Below are positions 44,545 through 52,168 of a stretch of DNA of 52,168 nt, in pieces; the stretch's first letter is position 1, and each line of letters begins with the position of its first letter. The translations under genes and the position numbers were made by a program. The notes beneath the pieces were generated by a model that was not told the origin of the DNA, ran no database searches, and was given only the letters and a program-made list of their open reading frames with translations. The stretch is from Microbacterium enclense (lineage in GTDB: Bacteria; Actinomycetota; Actinomycetes; Actinomycetales; Microbacteriaceae), in the NCBI RefSeq assembly GCF_004022425.1, contig NZ_RBZY01000027.1, forward strand, positions 1 through 52,168, in the 5' to 3' direction.

Positions 44545-44580
44545 GGGGCATCGCGGAAAGAGGAAGAAACGCGATGCCCC
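44545..44580. other. Hairpin, capsid operon spacer
   Basis: GGGGCATCGCG (44545-44555) pairs with CGCGATGCCCC (44570-44580). Confidence 0.55.
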
Positions 44581-44627
44581 GGTGGGTGAGACGAGCCGGG
44601 GAAACCCGGTGAAGAAGTCGTCTCATC

Positions 44628-44650
44628 CGTCTCGGGAGCTACCCGAGACG
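44628..44650. other. Hairpin, capsid operon spacer
   Basis: CGTCTCGGG (44628-44636) pairs perfectly with CCCGAGACG (44642-44650) over a five-base loop. Confidence 0.55.
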
Positions 44651-44658
44651 GGGTTGAA

Positions 44659-44719
44659 GAGCGCCGCCGTCCACGCGAGCGGGCGGGTCGATTGCCATCC
44701 CGTGGTTCGGCGGCGCTCG
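44659..44719. other. Hairpin just after the capsid stop
   Basis: GAGCGCCGCCG (44659-44669) and CGGCGGCGCTC (44709-44719) pair. With the two others they may set higher capsid mRNA levels by partial termination or 3' protection. Confidence 0.55.
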
Positions 44720-44724
44720 GTCTG

Positions 44725-45885
44725 TTAGGGCCAAGTGGGGTTGTCGTACGACCCCGAGGCCTTGATCTGCATGACGGCGGCTGCTGAGCGGTATCGGACA
44801 CCGAGTCCGTAGCCGTGCTCGTAGGTCGCCTCCACAAGCGGGTAACGCTCGTACTGCGGGAGCAGGCGAAGACCACGGCTCGAAGCGGTCGGGTGTTCGC
44901 GGAGCCACAGCGGGTTGCGGAGGGAATTCGCCCCGCCCGTCGCCACGGCGATCACGTATCCGGCAGGGACGAAGTAGCTCTTGGTGATCCAGGCGTCACC
45001 GTAGGAACCTTCGAGCGGGAGGCCGTTGAAGGCTGCGGGAGCGCGGTCACCGATGATCGTGAGGTCGGTGAGGTAGGCGGGAGCCGACGACGCGGGGATG
45101 AAGTCGTACTTCGCGACAGCACCGTTGGCGTTCGCCTCGGCCTTGCGCCACGTGGCGATCGGGTCCATCTGCGCGGGGTTCACCATGATGATGAGCTGTT
45201 CGCCCGACTCGCGCAGGCCGTGGCCGTGCTCCTGAATCGTGGTGATCAGCGCCTCGATGTCGCCCGAGTCGATGAGGGTCGCGCCGGACACGAGGTAGTG
45301 ATCGTGGGTCGAAGAGAACGAGCGACCGGCGTAGGAGGGAGGGGTCTCGCCTGCGGAACCGTCCCAGAGGTCGAAGACCTCGACACCGTTCTCGTTCGAC
45401 GTGCGGGTGCCCTTCTGGGCCTTCGTGGTGAGCGCCGTCATGGTGTCGCGGAACGTCGCCCGGTTGTCGGCTTCCAGAACGGCCTGGTGCTGCGCGCGAA
45501 CCTGGTCGGCGGTGGCGTCGCGAAGGAACTTGCGCGTGTAACGCAGTCCAGCGTCGGACCATTCGAGGGGGAAGCCCATGCGGGTGTAGTCCGGCTTCAC
45601 CCGGCTCGACTGGGGGACACCGAACTCCGACTGCTTCTCGAACTCGATGTTGCTCGATCCGACCGGGAGCTGAGCGAACGATTCGGTAGTGCTGCGGGTG
45701 AACAGGGCGGAGATTGCGTCTCGCGTCTTGTTCCACTCCGCGAGCGCGGTCGAGAACTCACGCCACAGGTTGTTGAGAGGAACGCCGTCTGCGGTGTTCG
45801 TGAGGATGTCGGCGGCGACATTGAAGCCGCGGTCTGCGCCGACGATGTCGCAGCCGAGGACCGCGATCTTGAGGCGGCTTTCCAT
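44725..45885 (-). CDS. Major capsid-like protein
   Basis: A 386-residue protein that I read as an HK97-fold-type phage major capsid protein. Support: a helical N-terminal region, central EADNRATFRDTMTALT, and a C-terminal end of the form VRYRSAAAVMQIKASGSYDN, similar in style to coat proteins ending in a strand before a short tail. AGGAGGGCTGGC before the ATG at 45885 is the strongest ribosome site in the element, as expected for an abundant structural protein. No protease, portal or scaffold gene is adjacent. Family assignment is from general sequence features. Confidence 0.62.
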   Translation of the reverse strand: MESRLKIAVLGCDIVGADRGFNVAADILTNTADGVPLNNLWREFSTALAEWNKTRDAISALFTRSTTESFAQLPVGSSNIEFEKQSEFGVPQSSRVKPDYTRMGFPLEWSDAGLRYTRKFLRDATADQVRAQHQAVLEADNRATFRDTMTALTTKAQKGTRTSNENGVEVFDLWDGSAGETPPSYAGRSFSSTHDHYLVSGATLIDSGDIEALITTIQEHGHGLRESGEQLIIMVNPAQMDPIATWRKAEANANGAVAKYDFIPASSAPAYLTDLTIIGDRAPAAFNGLPLEGSYGDAWITKSYFVPAGYVIAVATGGANSLRNPLWLREHPTASSRGLRLLPQYERYPLVEATYEHGYGLGVRYRSAAAVMQIKASGSYDNPTWP

Positions 45886-46008
45886 GCCAGCCCTCCTGTC
45901 GTCAGAGGTGAGTGATGATTCCCGGCCTCTGACCGACAGATACGTAGCGAGCGAGTCAACGACTCAAGCTCTAGCGCCTTACGCTGGCGGTCGATTTACC
46001 CTCTGGGT

Positions 46009-46043
46009 TGTATCGACAGATTGATAGTATCACCTGGGATTTA
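46009..46043 (-). promoter_or_regulatory. Promoter/operator motif B, capsid operon
   Basis: TGTATCGACA, 18 bases ending CACCTG, then GGATTT, matching motif A at 42767 with equal spacing to CACCTG. On the minus strand TACTAT replaces TACAAT as -10 candidate. It lies about 125 bases upstream of the capsid ATG, a distance similar to motif A. Confidence 0.55.
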
Positions 46044-46054
46044 TTGATGCACCA

Positions 46055-46090
46055 TAGGGCGCAAATGTGTTCTAATTACTTGTCGGCGAA
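46055..46090. other. attR of the integrated element
   Basis: TAGGGCGCAAATG (46055-46067) is the exact mirror of the attL arm, nine bases before core TA (46077-46078). Host glycosylase sequence continues to the right. Confidence 0.82.
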
Positions 46091-46864
46091 GAAGACGCTG
46101 CGCACCTCGTCGCCGCACACCGGGCACGTCTCTCCGCGCCGTCCGTGCACGCGCATGCCCCGCCGCTTGGCATCCTTCAGGTCTGCCGGAGGCTTGCCGC
46201 GCGCGGTGTCGATCGCCTCGGTCAGGGTGCTGATCATCGCGGCGTACAGCGTGTCGATCTCGGCATCCGCGAGGTTCGCCGCGAGAGCGTACGGCGACAT
46301 CTTCGCGGCGTGCAGGATCTCGTCGGAGTACGCGTTGCCGACACCGGCGATGATCGATTGGTCACGCAGAACCCCCTTGATCTGCGTGCGGCGCCCGGCG
46401 AGCAGGGCGGCGAACGCCTCCCGGTCGAGGGCGTCGTCGAGGGGATCCGGGCCGAGCCGCGCGATCCCCGGCACGTCGGCGGGGGAGCGGACGGCGTACA
46501 CGGCGAGCGACTTCTTGGTCCCCGCTTCGGTGAGATCGAACCCCGACCCGTCGTCGAACCCCACGCGCAGCGCGATCGGAGTCTTGCCGGGCTTGATGAT
46601 CGTCGAGGGAAGCGCGTCGTACCAGCGCAGCCAGCCCGCCTTCGCCAGGTGGAACACGAGATGGATGCCACCGTCGGTCGCCAGGTCGACGAACTTGCCG
46701 TGGCGCTCGACCTCCGTCACGACCGAGCCGACGAGCGCGTCGATCGGTGGGTCGTAGGTCTTGAGCGCGCTGATGGCCGACACGCTCGCCTTGGTGAACG
46801 TCAGCCCCGTCACACGGCCGCGCAGGAACTCGACGAGTCCTTCGACCTCGGGCATTTCGGGCAT
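46076..46864 (-). pseudogene. MutM/Nei-type DNA glycosylase truncated by the element
   Basis: 262 residues remain of an Fpg/Nei-family base-excision enzyme. The N-terminal MPEMPEVEGLVEFL supplies the catalytic Pro2 and Glu; the helix-two-turn-helix lies near IAGVGNAYSDEILHA; the zinc finger starts ETCPVCGDEVRSVFFADK and is cut there, with the stop TAA partly made of the integration core. The second Cys pair is in the fragment at 33849. Loss of half the zinc finger should impair DNA binding, though the catalytic N-terminus is intact. ATG at 46864. Confidence 0.88.
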
Positions 46865-46915
46865 GCCGCCATCGTGGCATCCCGTCCCGACATCCGACAG
46901 GCCCTTGCCGCGCCC

Positions 46916-47065
46916 GGCACAACTCCTGCGGGTGTGGCCTGGCGGGGGAGGGATGCCGGGCGGCGGCCGGTTCTGCCGGAGGTGTGCGTGCGTCGGCGCA
47001 ACTCCTGCGGAGGCGGCGGCGGGGGAGGGATGCCGGGTGGCGGCCGGTTCTGCCGGAGTTGTGCG
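46916..47065. repeat. GCACAACTCC repeat family, tandem pair
   Basis: Two units, 46916-46988 and 46995-47065, each open with GGC(A/G)CAACTCCTGCGG and close with the inverted CTGCCGGAG(G/T)TGTGCG. The 48-base distal parts (46941-46988 and 47018-47065) differ at two positions. They lie between the glycosylase and a GNAT gene. Confidence 0.65.
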
Positions 47066-47069
47066 GCGC

Positions 47070-47633
47070 TCAGCCCAGGTCGAGCGGCCAGTCCCGCGGT
47101 GTCCGCTCGTCGTGCCGGAGCAGGCCACCGATCCACAGGTCGGCGCGGCCGAGGCTGTTGAGGTGCGCCTGTCGCAGCAGCCCCTCGTACCGGAACCCCA
47201 GGTGCCGGGCGATCCGGGCGGACCCGATGTTGCCGACCACGGCGCGCCACTCGATGCGCTCGACCGCGGGTCTGTCCGCGGCGAAGGCCCAGTCGATCAC
47301 CGCGCTCGCCGCCTCCACGGCGACGTTCTGACGTCGCGCGTCGCGGGCGACCCAGTATCCGATCTCGGGTGCGCCGGTGTCGAGCTTCGCGAGCCCGATC
47401 ATGCCGGCAAGGCGCCCCTCGCGGCGGATCGCCCAGGTCGGCTCCGTGCCGTCCGCCCACCACCCGGCGGTCAGCGCGACGAAGCGCTCGGCGTCCTCGA
47501 GGAGGTACGGCGACGGCACCGTGGTGTAACGCTGCAGGTCGGCATCCTGACATGCCGCGTGGATCGCCGCGATGTCGGCCGTCGTCGGGGCCGAGAGCTC
47601 CAGTCGGGGCGTCTGCAGGTGGTCCGGTTCCAT
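47070..47633 (-). CDS. GNAT N-acetyltransferase, RimJ/RimL type
   Basis: A 187-residue acetyltransferase. The start LQTPRLELSAPTTADI, the acetyl-CoA region GYWVARDARRQNVAVEA and the C-terminal GNIGSARIARHLGFRYEG are typical of the RimJ/RimL subgroup, which modifies N-termini of ribosomal proteins or small molecules. The actual substrate is unknown. ATG at 47633. It is flanked on both sides by GCACAACTCC repeats. Confidence 0.85.
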   Translation of the reverse strand: MEPDHLQTPRLELSAPTTADIAAIHAACQDADLQRYTTVPSPYLLEDAERFVALTAGWWADGTEPTWAIRREGRLAGMIGLAKLDTGAPEIGYWVARDARRQNVAVEAASAVIDWAFAADRPAVERIEWRAVVGNIGSARIARHLGFRYEGLLRQAHLNSLGRADLWIGGLLRHDERTPRDWPLDLG

Positions 47634-47651
47634 CCGCCCACGCTACCGGCC

Positions 47652-47728
47652 GGGCACAACTCCGGCGATTCCTCGCGGGGCGGTCGGGGGATGCCGTGGC
47701 GCCCGTGTCCCGCCGGAGTCATGGCCCC
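47652..47728. repeat. GCACAACTCC repeat family, single pair
   Basis: GGGCACAACTCCGGCG at 47652-47667 and the partly inverted CGCCGGAGTCATGGCCCC at 47711-47728. Confidence 0.5.
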
Positions 47729-47817
47729 TCCTCCCCAGGCGAGGGATCTCGGCATCCCTCCCCGAATGCGACCTCGGGGCCGCTCGAACGCCCATGACGG
47801 CGTGCACGGTGAGAGAC

Positions 47818-48633
47818 ATGACGACCCCCGAGTTCCGCACGCACCGTCAGCTGCGCGAGGACGGATGGACGCGCCATCGCGTGGAGACCGCCGTGGCGAG
47901 CGGGGCCTTGATCCGTGTCCGGCGCGGGAGGTATGTCTCCGCCTCGGTCGACTCAACCGTCCAGGATGCCGCCTGTCTGGGTGGGCGGCTGGATTGCGTG
48001 TCCCTGCTCTCTCTTCTCGGCGTCTTCGCTCTGGATCCTGGGCGACTCCACGTCCAGTTCGACCGGGACGCGAGCAGGCTGCCGGAGCGGCCGAGCGGCG
48101 TCGTCGCCCACTGGCGCTCGACCGTGGCTCCCCGGGGCGCCCTGCGTGCGGATCTCCTCGAAGCCCTGGCGCAAGCGGTGATGTGTCAGGGGCCGCGCGC
48201 GGGAATCGCGTCGGTGGACAGTGCGCTGCACCTCGGACTGGTCACCGGCGCAGAGGTCGATGCGATCTTCGACAAGCTGCCGCGACGTTACCGTCGGCTG
48301 CAGAACCTCGTGGACGGCTCGGCCGAGTCGGGGCCGGAGACGTTCGTTCGTCTCATTCTCCGCGCCCTCGGCGAGAGGTACGAAACCCAGGTGCGTATCC
48401 GCGGGGTCGGTCGAGTCGACTTCCTCGTCGAGGGGTGGCTCATCATCGAGTGCGACAGTCGCGCCCACCACTCGTCCATCGAGGCACAGCTTCGTGACCG
48501 ACGTCGGGATCGGGTGGCCGCGTCAGCCGGGTACCTCACCCTGCGTGTTGTCGCCGAGGAGATCCTCTACCGCCCCGAGCTGGTGCGGGAAGCGCTGGCC
48601 GGTGTGGTGAGGAGTCGACGGCGGAGTCGTTGA
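47818..48633 (+). CDS. AbiEi-like N-domain plus DUF559 (Vsr-like) nuclease-fold protein
   Basis: A 271-residue protein. Residues 1-50 (FRTHRQLREDGWTRHRVETA...RVRRGRYV) look like the AbiEi-type antitoxin helix-turn-helix. The C-terminal half (from about residue 190) has VGRVDFLVEGWLIIECDSR, with Asp and Glu at the Vsr/DUF559 nuclease positions. Such proteins are common and unassigned in actinobacteria; no toxin partner is adjacent. ATG at 47818 is chosen over 47794 because GGTGAGAG precedes it. Confidence 0.75.
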   Translation: MTTPEFRTHRQLREDGWTRHRVETAVASGALIRVRRGRYVSASVDSTVQDAACLGGRLDCVSLLSLLGVFALDPGRLHVQFDRDASRLPERPSGVVAHWRSTVAPRGALRADLLEALAQAVMCQGPRAGIASVDSALHLGLVTGAEVDAIFDKLPRRYRRLQNLVDGSAESGPETFVRLILRALGERYETQVRIRGVGRVDFLVEGWLIIECDSRAHHSSIEAQLRDRRRDRVAASAGYLTLRVVAEEILYRPELVREALAGVVRSRRRSR

Positions 48634-48652
48634 GCTCCGGCCGCTCACCCAC

Positions 48653-48729
48653 GGGCACAGCTCCTGAGCGATCAGTTCCAAACCCGCTCCGCCCCGGCTG
48701 GGGGCGTCGAGTGCCGGAGTTGTGCAGCC
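48653..48729. repeat. GCACAACTCC repeat family, pair
   Basis: GGGCACAGCTCCTGAGCG (48653-48670) and its inverted partner GTGCCGGAGTTGTGCAGCC (48711-48729), downstream of the DUF559 gene. Confidence 0.6.
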
Positions 48730-48792
48730 AACCGCGTGCCGCATCCCTTCGGCGGGCGTGTTGCCACCGCGCGCCGCCGTCTGTTCCACCGA

Positions 48793-48869
48793 GCGCACAA
48801 CTCCTGCAACACCCCCGGAGCCGATGGTCGGGGCCGCGGGTAGCTCGCATCTGCAGGAGTTGTGCCCGC
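48793..48869. repeat. GCACAACTCC repeat family, pair
   Basis: GCGCACAACTCCTGCAAC (48793-48810) and CTGCAGGAGTTGTGCCCGC (48851-48869) are inverted partners, 77 bases overall, the same length as the preceding pair. The stretch 48634-48898 contains only these. Confidence 0.65.
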
Positions 48870-48898
48870 ACGCGCGGCCGTGGGCGCCCCGCGCGGCG

Positions 48899-49912
<1,014 letters not shown>

Positions 49913-49958
49913 CTAGGCCGCCCGGGACGACGGCCTCGCGCCCACCGACCGGCCCCGC

Positions 49959-50807
49959 TCACAGCCCCAGCGTGTAGTCCGCGATGACGGGGGAGTGGTC
50001 GCTCCATCGCGTGTCGTACGACGGTGCGCGGTCGACGCGGTAATCGGTGACGCGCTCGGCCAGCGCCGGGGTGACGACGTGGTAGTCGATCCGCCAGCCG
50101 GAGTCGTTGTCGAACGCCTTCCCGCGCATCGACCACCACGTGTACGGACCCTCGACCTCGCCCGCGTGGCGCCGGCCCACGTCGACCCAGCCGAGGCCCG
50201 GGCCGGTCGACCCGTCAGCACCCTCGACCTGCTCGCCGGCGGGTCCGAAGAACCGGTCGAAGTAGGCCCGTTCGCGCGGTAGGAAGCCGGCGTTCTTGCG
50301 GTTGCCCCGCCAGTTCTTGATGTCCAGCTCGCGGTGCCCCACATTGAGGTCGCCCATGACGATGGCCAGCGGCTGCGCGGACCCGAGTTCGGCGAGGCGC
50401 CGCTCCATGGCATCCAGGAAGAGCCATTTCGCCTCTTGCTTGGGCGTGTCGACCTCGCCGCTGTGCACATAGGCGCTCACGACGGTCAGGGTCTCGCCGT
50501 CGATGTCGAAGTCGGTCTCGATCCACCGACCCGACGCGTCGAGCGGCTCGGGACCGAGGTGGGTGCGCGTCTCGACGCCGGGGAGGCGGCTGACGATCGC
50601 CACGCCCGCGCGGCCCTTCTGCAGCGCCTCGTCGTTGACGATCTGCCACCCGGGCAGGGCGTCGGCGAGCTGCTCGGCGGTGGCCCGCACTTCCTGCAGG
50701 GCGAGGATGTCGGCGCCCGACGCGTCGAGCCACTCGGTCATGCCCTTGCGGACGGCGGCACGGATGCCATTGACGTTGACGGAGACGATGCGTACGGAGC
50801 GAGCCAC
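49959..50807 (-). CDS. xth: Exodeoxyribonuclease III family (AP endonuclease)
   Basis: A 282-residue metal-dependent nuclease of the ExoIII/APE1 fold. Motifs: SVNVNGIRAAVRKG, ALQEVRA with the metal-binding Glu, VMGDLNVGH, GLGWVDVGR, and the C-terminal WRIDYHVVTP...WSDHSPV with the catalytic Asp-His. It repairs abasic sites and 3' ends. GTG at 50807 is chosen because the protein family begins at RSVRIVSVNVNG; a longer frame upstream looks untranslated. Confidence 0.92.
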   Translation of the reverse strand: MARSVRIVSVNVNGIRAAVRKGMTEWLDASGADILALQEVRATAEQLADALPGWQIVNDEALQKGRAGVAIVSRLPGVETRTHLGPEPLDASGRWIETDFDIDGETLTVVSAYVHSGEVDTPKQEAKWLFLDAMERRLAELGSAQPLAIVMGDLNVGHRELDIKNWRGNRKNAGFLPRERAYFDRFFGPAGEQVEGADGSTGPGLGWVDVGRRHAGEVEGPYTWWSMRGKAFDNDSGWRIDYHVVTPALAERVTDYRVDRAPSYDTRWSDHSPVIADYTLGL

Positions 50808-50860
50808 CCCACGAGCGTAACCGGGGCCTCCGACACGGGTCGCTCGCGCAGGCGGGACGC

Positions 50861-52060
50861 TCAGTCCAGGAGAAGCGTCGAACGTCGCGGCGTGGGGAGT
50901 TCGGCCTCGACCCGCGCGAGGGTCGCTCGCGCGGTGCGCAGACGCCGGCGGGCGATCCACCGCCGCGGCCAGCGAGCCAGGGCAGCCGCCTCCTCGGCGT
51001 GGCGCACGGCGACCTGGGCGGCGATGACGAGCGCCGTCTGCTCCATCGCCCGGCGGTCCTCAGGGGAGCGCAGCGGTGCGTCACGGTCGTCTGCGGCCAC
51101 GGCGATCCACGCCGCGGCGACGAGAATGACGATCCCCACCAGCCGGAACCACAGCAGGAATCCGATCAGCACCGTGAAGGTCGCGAGCAGAGGATTCGAG
51201 GGGGTGTAGACGAACAGGAAGCCCGCTCCCACCTGCAGCAGAACGAGCCCCGCCGACCCCACGAGCGCGCCGGGCCAGATCCGGCGCCAGGGCAGGACGG
51301 TTCCGGTGAGGAATCGGAAGAGGGAGCCCAGGGCGAGGGCGTTCACTCCGAACGCGACGACCAGCGAGACGCCCCGCGCCCCGATCGACCACCACGCCGT
51401 CTCGCGCGTCCAGCCCACCCACTCGAAGACGAGGTCGACGGCGCCCGTCGTGACCGAGCCGAGCAGAGCGCCGACCAGCAGAGCCACCCCGAACAGCAGG
51501 GATGCCACGAAGTCCCGCGCCTTCAGAAGCACGTAGTTGCGCAGGTCGAAGGGCAGCCCGAAAGTGTCGCGCACCGCACGCCGAGTGAAGGTGACGAACC
51601 CGATCGTCGTCCAGATGACGACGACGCCGGCGACACCACCGGTCACCCCCAGCAGCCGCCCGCTCTCCTGCGCGACGGCCTCCACCTGGTCGGGCTTGAC
51701 CAGACCGTTGTCGCTGATGATCCCCGGGATGTATCCGTTGACGATACGGATCAGTCCGTCGATCGCGGTCCTGCTGCCCCCGAGCCAGATGCCGACCCCC
51801 GCGAACGCCAGATACAACGCCGAGAACATCGCGAACAGGCCCTGGTAGCTCATACCTGCCGCGAGCAGGAACCCGTTGTGCCTCAGGAAGTGCCGCCACA
51901 CCCGCACCGGGAACAGCTCGGCGAGCTTCGCCGCCCGGGCGATCGGTTGGTCCAGGCGCTCCCGCACGGCGCTCTGCGCGGCCTCGAGCCGGTCACGCAG
52001 CGACGTCTCCTCGGTCGCTGCGCCCGGCAGCGGTCGGGAGTCGCGGCGGCTGTCGGTCAC
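50861..52060 (-). CDS. YihY/BrkB-family membrane protein
   Basis: A 399-residue polytopic protein with about six helices between residues 60 and 330 (LLAAGMSYQGLFAMFSALYL opens the family). GYIPG and FLLWFRLVGIVILVAAAW are typical of the YihY/BrkB family. The N-terminal and C-terminal tails are charged and cytoplasmic. The family was once thought to contain tRNA-processing RNase BN; its function is unsettled. ATG at 52060. The last 108 bases of the window hold only a GGATGCC inverted pair. Confidence 0.87.
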   Translation of the reverse strand: MTDSRRDSRPLPGAATEETSLRDRLEAAQSAVRERLDQPIARAAKLAELFPVRVWRHFLRHNGFLLAAGMSYQGLFAMFSALYLAFAGVGIWLGGSRTAIDGLIRIVNGYIPGIISDNGLVKPDQVEAVAQESGRLLGVTGGVAGVVVIWTTIGFVTFTRRAVRDTFGLPFDLRNYVLLKARDFVASLLFGVALLVGALLGSVTTGAVDLVFEWVGWTRETAWWSIGARGVSLVVAFGVNALALGSLFRFLTGTVLPWRRIWPGALVGSAGLVLLQVGAGFLFVYTPSNPLLATFTVLIGFLLWFRLVGIVILVAAAWIAVAADDRDAPLRSPEDRRAMEQTALVIAAQVAVRHAEEAAALARWPRRWIARRRLRTARATLARVEAELPTPRRSTLLLD

Positions 52061-52168
52061 CCGTCGAGCCTAATGAATGGATGCCACGCCCCTCCGGCAT
52101 CCCTCCGCCCGAGGCTCCGCGCGAGTTCTGCTCGGTAACGCCGAACGGCGGGGCGCCGAAGCGCACCC

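Larger units (their letters stand above)
33931..46078. mobile_element. Integrated element, candidate phage satellite (12.1 kb)
   Basis: Bounded by attL and attR with a TA core and mirrored 13-bp arms, and inserted within the 3' end of a glycosylase gene. It encodes a large serine integrase, a small serine recombinase, an XRE regulator, prim-pol, P4/D5-type primase-helicase, a capsid-like protein and zinc-finger proteins, with no portal, large terminase, tail or lysis gene seen. GC is visibly lower than in flanking DNA and GGATGCC is scarce. Size and content suit a satellite that depends on a helper phage; a decayed prophage is the main alternative. Confidence 0.75.

Noticed and set aside
44504..44626. 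About 40-residue minus-strand ORF ending at the CxxC gene start
   Set aside because: It covers strong hairpins and is Arg/Pro-rich; likely chance.
33942..46067. Mirrored 13-bp arms as transposon inverted repeats
   Set aside because: No DDE transposase, no target duplication, and the arms are set exactly nine bases from a shared TA beside a serine integrase gene.
33931..46078. Element as an actinomycete integrative conjugative element (pSAM2/SLP1 type)
   Set aside because: A prim-pol is shared with such elements, but I see no FtsK-like transfer gene, the integrase is serine type, and a capsid-like gene is present.

Overview
The window is high-GC actinobacterial chromosome, most likely from a Microbacterium (family Microbacteriaceae). 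Evidence for this is GC-rich third codon positions, GTG starts, four-base start/stop overlaps, actinobacterial-type enzymes (monomeric NADP isocitrate dehydrogenase, GTP-dependent PEP carboxykinase, RamB/ScfR-type regulator), and a daptide cluster of the kind described from Microbacterium paraoxydans. The genus is an inference from content.

Layout. (1) 217-9029 is a complete daptide RiPP cluster on the + strand: recognition protein, aminotransferase, alcohol-dehydrogenase-like oxidative decarboxylase, three 40-45 residue precursors that all end in Ala-Thr, methyltransferase, M50 metalloprotease, and an ABC exporter of one ATPase and two permeases. (2) 9073-33775 is mostly housekeeping: icd; an L,D-transpeptidase; a glycolate/D-lactate-type FAD oxidase; glyA behind a ZTP riboswitch; folD; a ThDP enzyme divergent from a succinate-semialdehyde-type dehydrogenase; a RamB-like regulator divergent from pckG; an ABC exporter; an MFS transporter; and ribD-ribE-ribBA-ribH behind an FMN riboswitch. 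(3) 33931-46078 is a 12.1 kb integrated element that splits a MutM/Nei-type DNA glycosylase gene. It is bounded by reconstructable attL and attR sites of a large serine integrase. It encodes the integrase, a second serine recombinase, a 498-residue unknown protein, an XRE regulator, a primase-polymerase, a P4/D5-type primase-helicase, a capsid-like protein and several microproteins. I see no tail, portal or large-terminase gene, so it looks like a phage satellite rather than a full prophage. (4) 46076-52060 returns to host genes: the truncated glycosylase, a GNAT, a DUF559/AbiEi-like protein, trpS, an ExoIII-type nuclease and a YihY/BrkB membrane protein.

How genes work together. In the daptide cluster the three enzymes are expected to convert the precursors' C-terminal Thr into a dimethylated diamine, the protease to remove the leader, and the ABC proteins to export the peptide or give self-immunity. 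In the satellite, the XRE gene, two microproteins, the prim-pol and the helicase form one overlapping operon that runs toward an iteron-flanked AT-rich candidate origin. The capsid operon carries a promoter-region motif shared with the replication operon.

Non-coding structure is rich. There are two copies of a palindromic element with four AAACGC cores at identical 19-15-19 spacing. A second family of inverted repeats built on GCACAACTCC lies in at least four intergenic regions. The heptamer GGATGCC/GGCATCC is frequent in host DNA, often as terminator stems, but scarce in the integrated element.
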